The notes: generated by a model from the sequence alone, not told the origin. Shown: positions 8,439 through 17,627, numbered from the stretch's first letter. The stretch: 64,000 bases of DNA from Herminiimonas sp. (GCA_027310305.1 DAIDBD010000098.1:30324-94323), one strand, 5' to 3'. Numbers and translations are program-made.

Positions 8439-9635
8439 TCAGCGCAATTGATTCAGCTTCTGATCCACAAATGCCGCCAGTTCGGGCGACAGGGTGTTGG
8501 CTGCCCTGGCGCGGCCAAACGCATCCCGTGCTTCCGTTACGCGACTTTCAGCCTGCAGGGAAATTCCCAGCCCCATCCACCAAAGCCCGTTTTGCGGCGA
8601 CTTGCGCAACGCGAGCGAATAATGATCTACCGCATCCTTGTTGCGTCCGTCGCGCTGAAACAGCGCGGCCAGAAATGCCTGATAATCGCCCCGCTCCGCC
8701 GCATACGGCAACGTGCGTTCCAAGGTTTCGATCGCAGGCCGAAGATCGCCTTTTTCCACTTGCAGCCGTGCCAGCATCATCGCCAGGCCAGGCTGCGTCC
8801 GGTCGAGATTGACGCCCTCCTGCAACTTGCGTATTGCGTCATCCTGACGCTTGTTTTCCAGCAGCAGGCCGACCAGGGTCTGGCGCGCCACCGAGTGTCG
8901 GGGATCGAGTTGCAGCGCCTGCTCCAGCGCGCTGATCGCTTCGGCGGTCTTCGCTTGCTGTATCAATACCGTTGCTCTTCGATACTCGTTCTCGGCGCGC
9001 TGCTGCGGCGTCAGTTCGTTGATTTGCTTGCTGACATTCGCCGGTATATCGAAATCGGTTGGCTTTTCCGCTTGCGCCGCCGGCTCAACCGGTCCCTTTG
9101 CCTTGATCGGTGCCGCCACCTCTATTTTCGCCGGCATCATTGGCCGGACCGGCGCGGTCACGGGTAAAGTCAACACTGGCGTCGGCGCCGCTGCCGGTAT
9201 GGCTGCCGGTGCATTCGCAGCATTGCTTCGCGGCGCTTCATTGGCTGGTCCGTTCGACGCAACCTTGGCATCGGCTTGCTCCTTGATTGAAGAAGACGGC
9301 GCTGCAGCAGCGGGCAAAACAACGTCCTTTGCCTCTGTTGCCGGATTTTTCGAAACGGGCGGCTGTACCGCAGTCAGGCCCGCTGCAAGTTTCAGCGCCA
9401 GCCGTGGCGGCTGCACAATCGGTTGCGCCATGACGACCGTCGGCGCAGTCTGGCGGCCCCATAACCAGGAAATTACTCCCGTCAGTATCAATGTCAATCC
9501 CAATACAAGCCACCAGGCGACATGAATTCTGCGATTCTCCGGCGCGGCGCGAAGCTGGCCATGCATGGCACCCACCACTTCGCCTTCGGAGCGGCGCCCT
9601 TCCAGGTCCTGCAGCATTTTATTAATCAGGCTCAT
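8439..9635 (-). CDS. mshN: MSHA pilus TPR protein MshN
   Basis: The start at 9635 (MSLINKMLQDLEGR, the usual MshN N-terminus) gives 398 residues and a 4-base ATGA overlap with mshM. A single transmembrane helix lies near residues 38-58, followed by a proline/alanine-rich linker. The C-terminal half (about 210-398) holds tandem tetratricopeptide repeats such as ALQLDPRHSVARQTLVGLLLENK. MshN is thought to be an inner-membrane-anchored assembly factor of the MSHA pilus. It is the last gene of the pilus cluster and lies just before the SAM-II aptamer region. Confidence 0.8.
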   Translation of the reverse strand: MSLINKMLQDLEGRRSEGEVVGAMHGQLRAAPENRRIHVAWWLVLGLTLILTGVISWLWGRQTAPTVVMAQPIVQPPRLALKLAAGLTAVQPPVSKNPATEAKDVVLPAAAAPSSSIKEQADAKVASNGPANEAPRSNAANAPAAIPAAAPTPVLTLPVTAPVRPMMPAKIEVAAPIKAKGPVEPAAQAEKPTDFDIPANVSKQINELTPQQRAENEYRRATVLIQQAKTAEAISALEQALQLDPRHSVARQTLVGLLLENKRQDDAIRKLQEGVNLDRTQPGLAMMLARLQVEKGDLRPAIETLERTLPYAAERGDYQAFLAALFQRDGRNKDAVDHYSLALRKSPQNGLWWMGLGISLQAESRVTEARDAFGRARAANTLSPELAAFVDQKLNQLR

Positions 9636-10531
9636 TTCAAATAAACCCATCCTATTCCGGTACCGGCAATCAATAACGTTACTGCGCCGAGCCACATCCA
9701 GGGCCAGGGCCAGCCGATCCGCCTGGAAGCGATCGTGTCCTTCGCGGCCGCCTTCACATGACGCGCCCGTACCTGCTGCTTGCCTTCGCCGTACGTCAGC
9801 ATGAGCGCCTTGTGCGCGAGAATGTTCACCAGCCGCGGAATGCCGCCGCTGGCAGCGCTCAGCATTTTCACCGCATCGCGGCCAAACAGCCTGCTGCCGG
9901 TAAATCCTGCGACATTGAGCCGATGGGAAATGTAAAATTCCAGATCATCCTTGGTAAGCGGCCCGAGATGATAATGGAACGTGATGCGCTGGGTGAGCTG
10001 GCGGATTGCATCCTGTTGTAGTTTCCTGTCCAGTTCAGGCTGGCCGAACAAGACAATTTGCAGCAGCTTGCGTTTTTCGGTTTCCAGATTGGTGAGCAGG
10101 CGCAGCGCTTCCAAGCTCTCGAGCGGCATCGCCTGCGCTTCATCCAGGCATAGCAATACCCGCTTTCCTTCACGCGCCAAAACCAGCAACCGGTGATTGA
10201 TCGCTTTCAGCAACTGATACTGGTCGACATCTTTTTCGAGTGAAATTTCCAGTTCGTCGGCCAGCGCCAGCATCAGCGTGCGCGGTTCGAGATACGGATT
10301 GGGAATGTACGCAGTGACAAAACTGTCATCCAGCGTGGCCATGAATTTGCGGCACAGCAGCGTCTTGCCGGTGCCCACTTCGCCCGTGATCTTGATGAAA
10401 CCTTCGCCGTTTTTCGCGGCGACCAGCAGCGTATTCAATGCCTGCTGGTAATTGGAACAGGCGAAAAAAAAACTGGTATCCGGGGTAATACCAAATGGCA
10501 GTTCATGCAAGCCAAAATGAAGCTTGTACAT
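9632..10531 (-). CDS. mshM: MSHA biogenesis AAA ATPase MshM (ExeA-like)
   Basis: A 299-residue protein beginning MYKLHFGLHELPFGITPD, as in the ExeA/MshM AAA family. The Walker A motif GEVGTGKT is at residues 50-57, Walker B LLCLDEAQ near 125, and RLVNILAHKALML belongs to the sensor region. A C-terminal hydrophobic helix (WPWMWLGAVTLLIAG...) ends the chain. The family helps to place the secretin through peptidoglycan. It starts 2 bases after mshL and overlaps mshN by 4 bases. Confidence 0.85.
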   Translation of the reverse strand: MYKLHFGLHELPFGITPDTSFFFACSNYQQALNTLLVAAKNGEGFIKITGEVGTGKTLLCRKFMATLDDSFVTAYIPNPYLEPRTLMLALADELEISLEKDVDQYQLLKAINHRLLVLAREGKRVLLCLDEAQAMPLESLEALRLLTNLETEKRKLLQIVLFGQPELDRKLQQDAIRQLTQRITFHYHLGPLTKDDLEFYISHRLNVAGFTGSRLFGRDAVKMLSAASGGIPRLVNILAHKALMLTYGEGKQQVRARHVKAAAKDTIASRRIGWPWPWMWLGAVTLLIAGTGIGWVYLK

Positions 10532-10533
10532 GC

Positions 10534-12270
10534 CTACTGCGGTCCTGACAAACTTTGCGGATCGAGGTTCTGGATATTGCGCTGGCTTTCCACCATGTCC
10601 TTGGTCCAGCTGGCATCGCCCTGTATCACCGTCGGTTTAAGCAGGATAACCAGTTCGCGTTTTTGCGTTACTTCATTCGTATTGCGCAGCAGCGCGCCGA
10701 CGACAGGCAGGTTGCCCGCGCCAGGCAATTGCGAACGATCCGACGTCGTCGCTTGCCGCATCAGGCCGCCGATCGCGACGATATGGCCATCGCGTCCGCG
10801 CACCACGCTATCCGTTTCCGAAATGGTGCTGGACGCTAGTGGCAAGGTGAAGGAAGCGCCGTTGCCTATGTTGACCGAAGTGTCGACGCTAACCACATTG
10901 CTGACCGAGGGATGAATATGCAAAATGATATTGCCGCTTTCATCGATTTGCGGCGTCACGTCGAGCGCGACACCGGAGAAGAAAGGTTGCAGCGTCACGT
11001 TCGGGCTGGTCTGCAAGTTTGCACCGACGGTAGTGCTCGTCGTGCTGAGATTGGTGATGAACAGTTCGTCTTTGCCGACCTTCAGCACTGCTTTTTGATT
11101 ATTCAGCGTAGCGATTCGCGGGCTCGATAGCACATGCACGGTTCCCTGCGTTTCCAGGAAAGAGAGCAACGCGGCAAAATTGCTGGTCTGAAATGCCATC
11201 CCGAACAAATTGCCGAAAGTGGAAGCCGCGGAAACCAGGTTCTGCCCCGGATTCGAAACCACCTGACCGCCGGTAAACGTTCCATTAGCCGAATTAAACG
11301 ATAATGCACCGCCGGCCAATGCTCCGCTCGATTGCAGTACGCTTCCGGGCGACAGGCGTCCGGCAGACAGGCGGCTGTTTCCGCCATTGGCAAATGCCGC
11401 CCAGTTGATTCCCGACTGATAGCTGTCATTCAGTTGGACTTCCAGTATTTTCGCTTCCAGAATCACCTGGCGATCCACCGAGATCTGGGTCGCTTTCAAA
11501 TAAGCGGCCACATCGCGCATTTCGCTCCACATGGCACGGACCACAACCACACCTGATTGCGGACTGATGACGACGCTGCGCCCGTCCTTGCCGCCGCCGA
11601 CGATCGCTTCCAGGGAAGACTTCAGCTCAACCCAGAAATCGCTGCTTGATACCGTTTTGATATTGCTGGAATTTAATGAACGGGAAGAAGTGCCGGGTGT
11701 TGTACCGGGAACGGTTCCGGTGACAGGCGTGGTCGAGCCGGCTGAAGTATCGCTGACGGAGCCTGAAGTGACGCGGATTTCGGATGTCCCGTTCCGGCTT
11801 CCGGTCAAATAATTAACTTGAAACACTCGCGTTTGCAATGTCAGCGGCTTGATGTAAATACGCGTGCCGTCCACTTTATAGTCGTAGCCATAAAGCTCGC
11901 GAATCGCATCCAGCGCTTCAAATACCGTCACGTCCTTGAGGTTCGCGGAGATCGTGCCGGTCACTTCCGGCGGCACCAGCATGCTGTATCGCGTGCCGGA
12001 TACAAGGACCATGAAAAACTGGTTTGCCGGCAAATTATTGAACGCCAGGTTGAAGCGCTGCTCGGCCGGCTGGCGGGCGGGAGGCATCTCGATCCGGAGC
12101 GGCGGCAACAATGAAGCGGAGACCGCATCGGGTTGCGCGGGACGCGCCTGGGCTTCCGCCACAACCTTGTTCATTTCCGCATTGATCAGATCATATGTTT
12201 CGCGTCTGGGCGCAGAAGTAGTGCAGGCTGCCAGAAACAAAACCATGATGGCCAATATGAATTTTTGCAT
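10534..12270 (-). CDS. mshL: MSHA pilus outer-membrane secretin MshL
   Basis: The 578-residue protein has a lipoprotein signal (lipobox LAAC, Cys16). It then has a secretin N-terminal domain (NNLPANQFFMVLVSGTRYSMLVPPEVTGTISANLKDVTV... around 75-125), a serine/threonine/glycine-rich linker near 180-205, and the C-terminal secretin barrel domain with VLSSPRIATLNNQKAVLKVG and the conserved VGALLRNTNEVTQKRELVILLKPTVI. It should form the outer-membrane pore through which the pilus leaves. The MshK gene is 13 bases upstream. Confidence 0.9.
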   Translation of the reverse strand: MQKFILAIMVLFLAACTTSAPRRETYDLINAEMNKVVAEAQARPAQPDAVSASLLPPLRIEMPPARQPAEQRFNLAFNNLPANQFFMVLVSGTRYSMLVPPEVTGTISANLKDVTVFEALDAIRELYGYDYKVDGTRIYIKPLTLQTRVFQVNYLTGSRNGTSEIRVTSGSVSDTSAGSTTPVTGTVPGTTPGTSSRSLNSSNIKTVSSSDFWVELKSSLEAIVGGGKDGRSVVISPQSGVVVVRAMWSEMRDVAAYLKATQISVDRQVILEAKILEVQLNDSYQSGINWAAFANGGNSRLSAGRLSPGSVLQSSGALAGGALSFNSANGTFTGGQVVSNPGQNLVSAASTFGNLFGMAFQTSNFAALLSFLETQGTVHVLSSPRIATLNNQKAVLKVGKDELFITNLSTTSTTVGANLQTSPNVTLQPFFSGVALDVTPQIDESGNIILHIHPSVSNVVSVDTSVNIGNGASFTLPLASSTISETDSVVRGRDGHIVAIGGLMRQATTSDRSQLPGAGNLPVVGALLRNTNEVTQKRELVILLKPTVIQGDASWTKDMVESQRNIQNLDPQSLSGPQ

Positions 12271-12283
12271 TCTTGCTATACCT

Positions 12284-12694
12284 TTATTGCCGCCGACTAT
12301 CGGCCTGTGGATATGCCCGGCTGGAAGCGGAGTTCAGACGCTTTTCCACATTTGGAAAAAGCTTTAGCGTCTGTAAGTTTTTACCGCTTTGCAACGTGAC
12401 TTCACTTTCGGTAATATTAACCACTCGGGAATCACCGAATTTCCCTCCCAGATTCACTGCCTGGCCGCTGATGACCGCCACTTTCCGCTCCGGTGAAACC
12501 AGCACCGATTGCAATACCGGGCCTGTATCGGCAGCTTGAGAACTTGTCTCAGACCCCCGCCCGATTGAAACCGGCGGCCGCGTCGGGTCGATCAGTGTTT
12601 CCGCCAGTACAGAGGGCGTTACGGCAAACATCCATAACAGGAAGCCGCTCTGCATCACTCTTCTTGCAATGGCAATGTTCAAAGGTTCAACCAT
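12284..12694 (-). CDS. mshK: MSHA biogenesis protein MshK
   Basis: This 136-residue protein has an N-terminal hydrophobic signal/anchor (about residues 14-31, ending LAETL). The DPTRPP motif characteristic of MshK/PilP-like proteins follows, then a beta-rich segment (VLVSPERKVAVISGQAVNLGG, VTLQSGKNLQTLKLFP). It occupies the MshK place between mshJ and mshL and overlaps mshJ by 16 bases. It probably acts as the periplasmic link to the secretin. Confidence 0.75.
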   Translation of the reverse strand: MVEPLNIAIARRVMQSGFLLWMFAVTPSVLAETLIDPTRPPVSIGRGSETSSQAADTGPVLQSVLVSPERKVAVISGQAVNLGGKFGDSRVVNITESEVTLQSGKNLQTLKLFPNVEKRLNSASSRAYPQADSRRQ

Positions 12695-13398
12695 TTCTTG
12701 TCCAGACTCATCGTGAAAAGAGTCAAGGTCAGCGTGGCTTTGGGATATTCATCGACATTCAGCTTTGCCTTCCCCCAAAACAGTTGCCACGGCATCGCCT
12801 CAAGCTGAGCCATGTAATTCACCATGTCGGGGTACCCGCCTTGCACGACAATTTCCACACCATGCTTGTAAACCGATCCCGCCACCGGCTGATGTTCAGC
12901 TGCATTCTTTGTCGCGGCGCTTGCTGTTGGAATGCTTTTTTCTGCACCGGCTTTTACTTCGTTTGCCACCGGTTCGGTTAAATTCGTCGAAGCCAATGTT
13001 TTCAAAGACAACAAACGCAACTTGCCGTTACGCTTCAAGATGTCTTCCAGCAACAGTGTCATTTTATCAGGAGAAACCAATCCTTTTTGCATATCCAGCA
13101 GAACCGTTTGCATTTGCGATAATTCCTGTTTTACCGCGTTCAAACGCTCACGGGTGCCGGCATCCGGATCGTTCCGCACCATGATTGCCTGACGGACCTG
13201 AGTCTGAATCTGAGTGACCAGCACCTGCTCTGTTTTGAGTTGCCCCGATAATTGCTTTTGCCTGGTGAATAGCGGATCGAGAAAGAGTGCATTCATTAAC
13301 GCAATCAAAAGAATCGCCACCATGGCAAAAATAATGACGCGTTCCCGCAAGGTCAACGCATCTATTTTCAACACTGATTTTTGCCAGTACTGCTTCAT
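12679..13398 (-). CDS. mshJ: MSHA biogenesis protein MshJ (PilO/GspM-like)
   Basis: The 239-residue product has a short cytoplasmic N-terminus, one transmembrane helix (about residues 20-43), a coiled-coil segment (70-110) and a C-terminal ferredoxin-like domain with GGYPDMVNYMAQLEAMPWQLFW, as in GspM/PilO family proteins. It belongs to the inner-membrane alignment complex with MshI and the PilN-like protein. Confidence 0.75.
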   Translation of the reverse strand: MKQYWQKSVLKIDALTLRERVIIFAMVAILLIALMNALFLDPLFTRQKQLSGQLKTEQVLVTQIQTQVRQAIMVRNDPDAGTRERLNAVKQELSQMQTVLLDMQKGLVSPDKMTLLLEDILKRNGKLRLLSLKTLASTNLTEPVANEVKAGAEKSIPTASAATKNAAEHQPVAGSVYKHGVEIVVQGGYPDMVNYMAQLEAMPWQLFWGKAKLNVDEYPKATLTLTLFTMSLDKKWLNL

Positions 13399-13448
13399 TT
13401 TCCGTGTGCTCCAAACGAATCCGTTTGTTCCGTCATTGTTTCGTCGAA

Positions 13449-14060
13449 TCAGTGCAGATTGAATTCAATATACCCGGCCAGCCCGCGCGATTTGGCGGCG
13501 GCCTGCTCTACTTGCGGCACCTGCATTTCCAGCGTTCCGAATGATTTTCCCTGCATCACCGGCTCGCGTTTCAGATGATTCATGTAGGTCGGAACCAGAT
13601 CCGGTTGCAGCGCCCGCCCTTGCAGTTCGACCTCATTTCCGGCACCGACCAGGCTCACGCTGGTCAGCCACACGCCATCAACGATCTGCCGCGAAAAGGC
13701 CCGGAAATATCCCGAATAGCCCTTGGTGTTGCCCATGTCGCCTTTTTGCAGCACATTGAATACCTGCTTGAGCGACTGCATTTCGGCTTCCGCCTGCTGC
13801 AGCTGGTTTTCCAAAGCCTTGTTTTTTTGTCGCGGTCCGTATTCAGCCGTGATTTTGGCCAGTTGCGCCTGCGATGTGCTTAATTGCGCAGTCGAGATTG
13901 CGGCCTGCTTGCTCAACGCAGATACCTGGAAATTGGCATATATCGCCACCAGCGTCGAACCGAGCAGCAGCAAGCCCAGCGCCTGCAGCATCGCAACCGT
14001 CGAAAAATACTTTCTTTGCTTGAGAAAGATCGGGTTGAACAGGTTGATCTGCTGGCTCAT
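13449..14060 (-). CDS. PilN-like MSHA protein (MshI2 type)
   Basis: A 203-residue bitopic protein starting MSQQINLFNP, the typical PilN beginning in which the INLxNP motif contacts the PilM/MshI protein. It has one transmembrane helix (about residues 22-44), a coiled coil (50-100) and a C-terminal PilN domain (DGVWLTSVSLVGAGNEVELQG). It overlaps mshI by 4 bases (ATGA). In Vibrio the corresponding part is called mshI2; I leave the symbol empty. Confidence 0.75.
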   Translation of the reverse strand: MSQQINLFNPIFLKQRKYFSTVAMLQALGLLLLGSTLVAIYANFQVSALSKQAAISTAQLSTSQAQLAKITAEYGPRQKNKALENQLQQAEAEMQSLKQVFNVLQKGDMGNTKGYSGYFRAFSRQIVDGVWLTSVSLVGAGNEVELQGRALQPDLVPTYMNHLKREPVMQGKSFGTLEMQVPQVEQAAAKSRGLAGYIEFNLH

Positions 14061-15007
14061 AGCGCGATTTCCTCTTGGCGCAAAGCGGCGCCCAACGTCA
14101 GGAAATAACGCTGCTGCCCTTCAAGCTGCGCCAGTTCCGGCACGTTGGAAATATCCATCAGCTCGCTCAAGTCGATCACTTCGACCGGCATATATAAATT
14201 GGCGGCCAGATAAGCCTGCAGTTCAGCGCCGGCGGTGCTTAACGGCGACAGCACGAGTTTGGAAACGGTGACAAACCGGTACTGCCGGTCGAAGTGGTCG
14301 AACGAGCGCTGCAACTCCAGCGTGATCCGGTCGTGGCACGCATGTTTCTGTTCGTCGCCGGATTGCTGCAACTGCTGCAATGTCACATCGATGCGCCGCG
14401 CCAGATACAATTCTCCGGAGAACGTGACAGTCAGCAATCCGCCTGCGGCGTCGAATGACAGCAGCGCAACACCCCTGCCGTCGGGTTCCAGCAATGCCGA
14501 TATGTTTCGCTGCGCCATTTCCGGGATGTCGATCACGCTGAGCGGAATTTTTGCTTCCTCGAACAGGGCCTGGCGTTGCTCGATCAACTGATTGCGGGCG
14601 GCGACTGCATACATCGAATGCGTACGCACCGGCGCTTCCTTGTCGACCGGGACATCGAGCACATCGATCGTTGCATCGTCGATATGAAAATCCAGCATAT
14701 CCTTGAGACGCCAGCGGATCGCCGTTTTCAGTTCGTCCGCCGGCACGTTCGGCGCATCCACGGACAGCAACTGATATTCGCCGGGCGTCAGCAAGTTGAT
14801 GCAACTGTAGCGGGTTCCATGCAGATTTTTTGCGAGCTTTTCCAGCGACAATGCCACAGAGGATTTACTGCCGGCATAAAAGGCGGCGCGCTCTACGACA
14901 GGCATGCCGGTAGAGACGCGTTTCGTAAAAACCACGCAGATGCCGTCTTCCTGAAAATGGATGACCATTCTGCCGGTAATTTTCTTGTTTTTAGCAAATA
15001 AAACCAT
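14057..15007 (-). CDS. mshI: MSHA biogenesis protein MshI (PilM-like)
   Basis: A 316-residue cytoplasmic protein with the actin-like PilM/MshI layout: a beta-rich N-terminal domain, APNVPADELKTAIRWRLKDMLDFHIDDATIDVLDVP near residues 83-120, and a second lobe from about 165. It would recruit the PilN-like protein to the membrane. The start is an ATG with no ideal Shine-Dalgarno. A 256-base gap with an inverted repeat separates it from mshP, so it may begin a second transcript of the cluster. Confidence 0.75.
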   Translation of the reverse strand: MVLFAKNKKITGRMVIHFQEDGICVVFTKRVSTGMPVVERAAFYAGSKSSVALSLEKLAKNLHGTRYSCINLLTPGEYQLLSVDAPNVPADELKTAIRWRLKDMLDFHIDDATIDVLDVPVDKEAPVRTHSMYAVAARNQLIEQRQALFEEAKIPLSVIDIPEMAQRNISALLEPDGRGVALLSFDAAGGLLTVTFSGELYLARRIDVTLQQLQQSGDEQKHACHDRITLELQRSFDHFDRQYRFVTVSKLVLSPLSTAGAELQAYLAANLYMPVEVIDLSELMDISNVPELAQLEGQQRYFLTLGAALRQEEIAL

Positions 15008-15082
15008 GCACCGACTTGCCTATAAAGGGTTACTTGAAGTTAGGGGAATAAGCTGTTGTTGTCAATCATTTTTCCAATGCAG

Positions 15083-15105
15083 CAATTTTCCTCAATGGAA
15101 AATTG
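15083..15105. repeat. 9-bp perfect inverted repeat in the mshP-mshI gap
   Basis: CAATTTTCC (15083-15091) and GGAAAATTG (15097-15105) are perfectly complementary around a 5-base loop. It lies 76 bases before the mshI start codon in the only long gap of the pilus cluster (15008-15263). It may be a weak terminator, an operator for the second half of the cluster, or both; there is no T-run on the minus strand. Confidence 0.5.
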
Positions 15106-15263
15106 TGCATAATTCGATTCAAATATGTGACAGGCGACCTTGATACGATGCCTTCAAGTGAATGGGCCGGCTTTTAGCAATCCCAATATCGGCGCATTCG
15201 GTTATGCTTGGCGGACAAGGCTGCATGGCAACCGCGAGCGCGCTGCGCTTGCCCTTCTATTCA

Positions 15264-15707
15264 TCACAGCGTCACTTCCATTCGCCGTTCAATGTAGAAA
15301 ACACCGCCCGGCGTACCGGGGCAACTTCCTCCCGCCGGCTGATTGCAGGCAGTCGACTGAACCCTATAGACCGTCACCCCCGATGAGGTGAATGACGCAC
15401 AGGTCACGGTTACCGTAAATGGCGACAGCGTGGGAGCCGGCGGCACGAAAGACACCGGGCTGGCAAAGCAACTGGCGACGAGCGGATTCAACAGTTTGAA
15501 TGCGCCCCACTCGATACCTGCGCGCGCCGCCTGGTAGGCGCGCGTGCCCTGCATATCCTGCGCCGACGAAGTATGCTGGGCCGTGGAAAAGGTCAGCATT
15601 GCCGCCCCCAGCGCAGTCAGCACCACCAGCAGGAAAATGGCGCTCACTATGCTGAATCCGCGCTGGCATTTCCCTGCCATTCCCATCTGGCTGCGTCGGC
15701 TCATCAT
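15264..15707 (-). CDS. mshP: MSHA pilin-like protein MshP (PilX-like)
   Basis: The 147-residue product has a prepilin-like N-terminus: the basic leader ends CQRG, followed by FSIVSAIFLLVVLTALGAAML. It has serine where most pilins have TLIE and so lacks the usual Glu5, a feature of the PilX/MshP group. The C-terminal part has several Cys (near 100-130). It overlaps mshO by 4 bases (ATGA). In Vibrio mshP is followed by mshQ; no mshQ follows here. Confidence 0.7.
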   Translation of the reverse strand: MMSRRSQMGMAGKCQRGFSIVSAIFLLVVLTALGAAMLTFSTAQHTSSAQDMQGTRAYQAARAGIEWGAFKLLNPLVASCFASPVSFVPPAPTLSPFTVTVTCASFTSSGVTVYRVQSTACNQPAGGSCPGTPGGVFYIERRMEVTL

Positions 15708-16528
15708 GGCGTATTGTCCACATGCGCCTGCTGGAACAAGGTGATCGACTCACCGTTTCTCTGCAGCGTAAGGCTTACCCCAACCAGTCCGCTGCGTATA
15801 TTGGACAGATTGGCATAGGAAAAGGCACAGCCCGTTACCTGGGTCGCCAGCAAGGCGGATGTCGATCCGGCGGGCGGCGATGACTGGGCGGCTGAAATCG
15901 GGTATCCCCAATAACGGGTCAGCGTATTATTTATGCAACCATAAGTGACCGGCGTGGTTACTACCTGAAAGCGTCGGCCGGGCGAGCGCATCGACGGTGA
16001 CTGGGCCGCAAACGGATTCGAAGCCAGCGTTATCGTATTGCCGAGGACACTGCTTACCAAAGCCCGATTGCCTCCCTGATAAGCGTCAGCCGGGTTCATT
16101 CCCGGGCCGAGGTTATACACCACCACATAATTTCCTGCCACGACGACAGGCGGCGGCCCGATCACATCGAACTTCAGGCTGGGCGTACTGAAATCCAGGA
16201 TATTGCTTCCCGGCCCCGGATTATCGCTTTCATCCAGATAGCGCCCGCCCAACTCAGTGATTAAAAATTCGATATATTGATTGCCGCTGCCGTCACTTCC
16301 GATGCGTATGCTGTTGGGCAACGCCAAGCGGATGTCTCGCGTCATGCGGCGCAGCGCCGTGTCGGCCACGTCAGTCAATTCCGCGCGCGCGGCGCTGTCG
16401 AAATAACCCTGCACCGGGGCACGAATGAATACCGCGACCACTGCCGCGACGATGCCGGTAATCGCGATTACGATCACCGCTTCAACCAAGGTAAAACCTG
16501 CGTGAAATTGCTTGGCGGTTGTGTTCAT
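15704..16528 (-). CDS. mshO: MSHA minor pilin MshO
   Basis: The start at 16528 (MNTTAKQFHAG) gives 274 residues and leaves 4 bases after the mshD stop. The prepilin peptidase site is HAG^FTLVEAVIVIAITGIVAA (residues about 9-30) with Glu5 of the mature protein present. The remainder is a large pseudopilin head (DTALRRMTRDIRLALPNS, typical of GspJ/PilW-type minor pilins). The order D-O-P matches the Vibrio MSHA locus. Confidence 0.75.
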   Translation of the reverse strand: MNTTAKQFHAGFTLVEAVIVIAITGIVAAVVAVFIRAPVQGYFDSAARAELTDVADTALRRMTRDIRLALPNSIRIGSDGSGNQYIEFLITELGGRYLDESDNPGPGSNILDFSTPSLKFDVIGPPPVVVAGNYVVVYNLGPGMNPADAYQGGNRALVSSVLGNTITLASNPFAAQSPSMRSPGRRFQVVTTPVTYGCINNTLTRYWGYPISAAQSSPPAGSTSALLATQVTGCAFSYANLSNIRSGLVGVSLTLQRNGESITLFQQAHVDNTP

Positions 16529-16532
16529 ATCG

Positions 16533-17102
16533 TCACGGCATCGCAGTAGGCGCATAACGTGTGCGGTAACCTTCCAGCACGATGCTGTCGCGGCCACTGT
16601 TGTAGGTGACCGTCACGGCGATGCGAAGCACGTCTGCGGCAGCAAGCGTTCCTCCGCCCGGACCGAATGCGTTATCCTGCGTCACGCTCACCGCTGCGGA
16701 ATAACCGGCCGGTACCGTTACGCCTGCGGAACTGCCGATGTCGGTGCCGCCTCCGGCCAAGGTAAAGCCGGCGTAATCGTTGACGTTGTCGAATGGCGTA
16801 GTGAGCGAGCCGCGCAATTCGCCGGATTCCGGCCCCATCGCTTCCGGCTGGGAGCAGGCCGCCGGCGGGTTATAACCGTCCGGATCGCAATCGGTGAAAG
16901 GCATCAATTCCACTTCTTCCAACAGCGCTTCCGCCACCGCCAGCGCCTGCTTGCGCAATTGCGGATCGGCGCTGGACTTGGACGTCACATTCATCACTGA
17001 CAGAATACCGACGATGCCGACGCTGACGATCACGATGAACATGACCAGTTCGATCAGCGAAATGCCGGACTGCCTGACTTTGCCGGCCATGCTAATGAAC
17101 AT
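16533..17102 (-). CDS. mshD: MSHA minor pilin MshD
   Basis: This pilin-like protein has a type IV N-terminus with QSG^ISLIELVMFIVIVSVGIVGIL. The head contains the paired Cys segment TDCDPDGYNPPAACS. Two starts are possible: ATG at 17102 (189 residues, GGGAAA upstream, overlapping the end of mshC) or ATG at 17090 directly after the mshC stop (185 residues). The genes are translationally coupled either way. It resembles GspI/PilV-type minor pilins. Confidence 0.75.
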   Translation of the reverse strand: MFISMAGKVRQSGISLIELVMFIVIVSVGIVGILSVMNVTSKSSADPQLRKQALAVAEALLEEVELMPFTDCDPDGYNPPAACSQPEAMGPESGELRGSLTTPFDNVNDYAGFTLAGGGTDIGSSAGVTVPAGYSAAVSVTQDNAFGPGGGTLAAADVLRIAVTVTYNSGRDSIVLEGYRTRYAPTAMP

Positions 17103-17547
17103 AGCCGGTTTCCCGTTCCACCGTGATGCTGCGCGTCGTGCCGTCGCCGATGATACCGAGCGATACGGCGGCATCGGGCGTCGGCTTGCCAAGCGCTGAA
17201 AAAGAAAACGAGACCGAGCCGGACAGGGTCACGCCGGCTGGTGCGGTTTTGCTGAATTTGGCATTGTCGGCCGGATTGATTACGCCGGCCGGATTAGTAC
17301 AGTTAGCGTCGGCGGCGTAGGCGAGGCAAATCGTATTGCTGGCTGCATTCGCGTTGACAAACACATTGGTCCGCTGCGCAATGGCCACCTTTTGCGCATA
17401 GCGCATCATCGTCAGCGCCTGGTCATGGTAGGTGCGCGCTTCGAAGGTCTGCCGCTGGAAAAACCGGGGAATTGCTGCGACGGCCAGAATGCCGACAATC
17501 ATCATTACAACGATCAGCTCGACCAGAGTAAAGCCGGATTGCCGCAT
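17092..17547 (-). CDS. mshC: MSHA minor pilin MshC
   Basis: The start at 17547 gives a short leader MRQSG^FTLVELIVVMMIVGILAVAAIPRFF and 151 residues. Glu5 of the mature protein is present. The head resembles GspH/FimT-type minor pilins (ARTYHDQALTMMRYAQKVAIAQRTNV), with a Cys pair (ICLAYAADANC) near residues 75-85. It lies downstream of the 15-bp stem-loop that separates it from mshA. Confidence 0.75.
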   Translation of the reverse strand: MRQSGFTLVELIVVMMIVGILAVAAIPRFFQRQTFEARTYHDQALTMMRYAQKVAIAQRTNVFVNANAASNTICLAYAADANCTNPAGVINPADNAKFSKTAPAGVTLSGSVSFSFSALGKPTPDAAVSLGIIGDGTTRSITVERETGYVH

Positions 17548-17588
17548 AGTCTTTAGCCTTTTAAGTCGGCCATCACAAATTTGTTGAA

Positions 17589-17627
17589 GCAAAGAGACCG
17601 AGGCGAATGTTACCTCGGTCTCTTTGC
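17589..17627 (-). terminator. 15-bp perfect stem-loop between mshA and mshC
   Basis: GCAAAGAGACCGAGG (17589-17603) and CCTCGGTCTCTTTGC (17613-17627) are exact complements around a 9-base loop. On the minus strand the stem is followed by TTCAACAAATTTG, so the T-run of a classical terminator is weak. It may partly terminate transcription or protect the 3' end of the major-pilin mRNA so that pilin is made in excess over the minor pilins. Confidence 0.7.

Noticed and set aside
14223..14804. Long open frame opposite or out of phase within mshI
   Set aside because: It lies fully inside a well-supported gene in another frame; arginine-rich composition and lack of motifs mark it as a shadow of codon bias. 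The same holds for the long shadow frames inside mshE, purF, trpB, asd, leuB and the sensor kinase.
15140..15263. Possible remnant of mshQ between mshP and mshI
   Set aside because: Only short minus-strand frames of about 20-35 codons exist, with no similarity to MshQ that I can recognise and no continuous frame.
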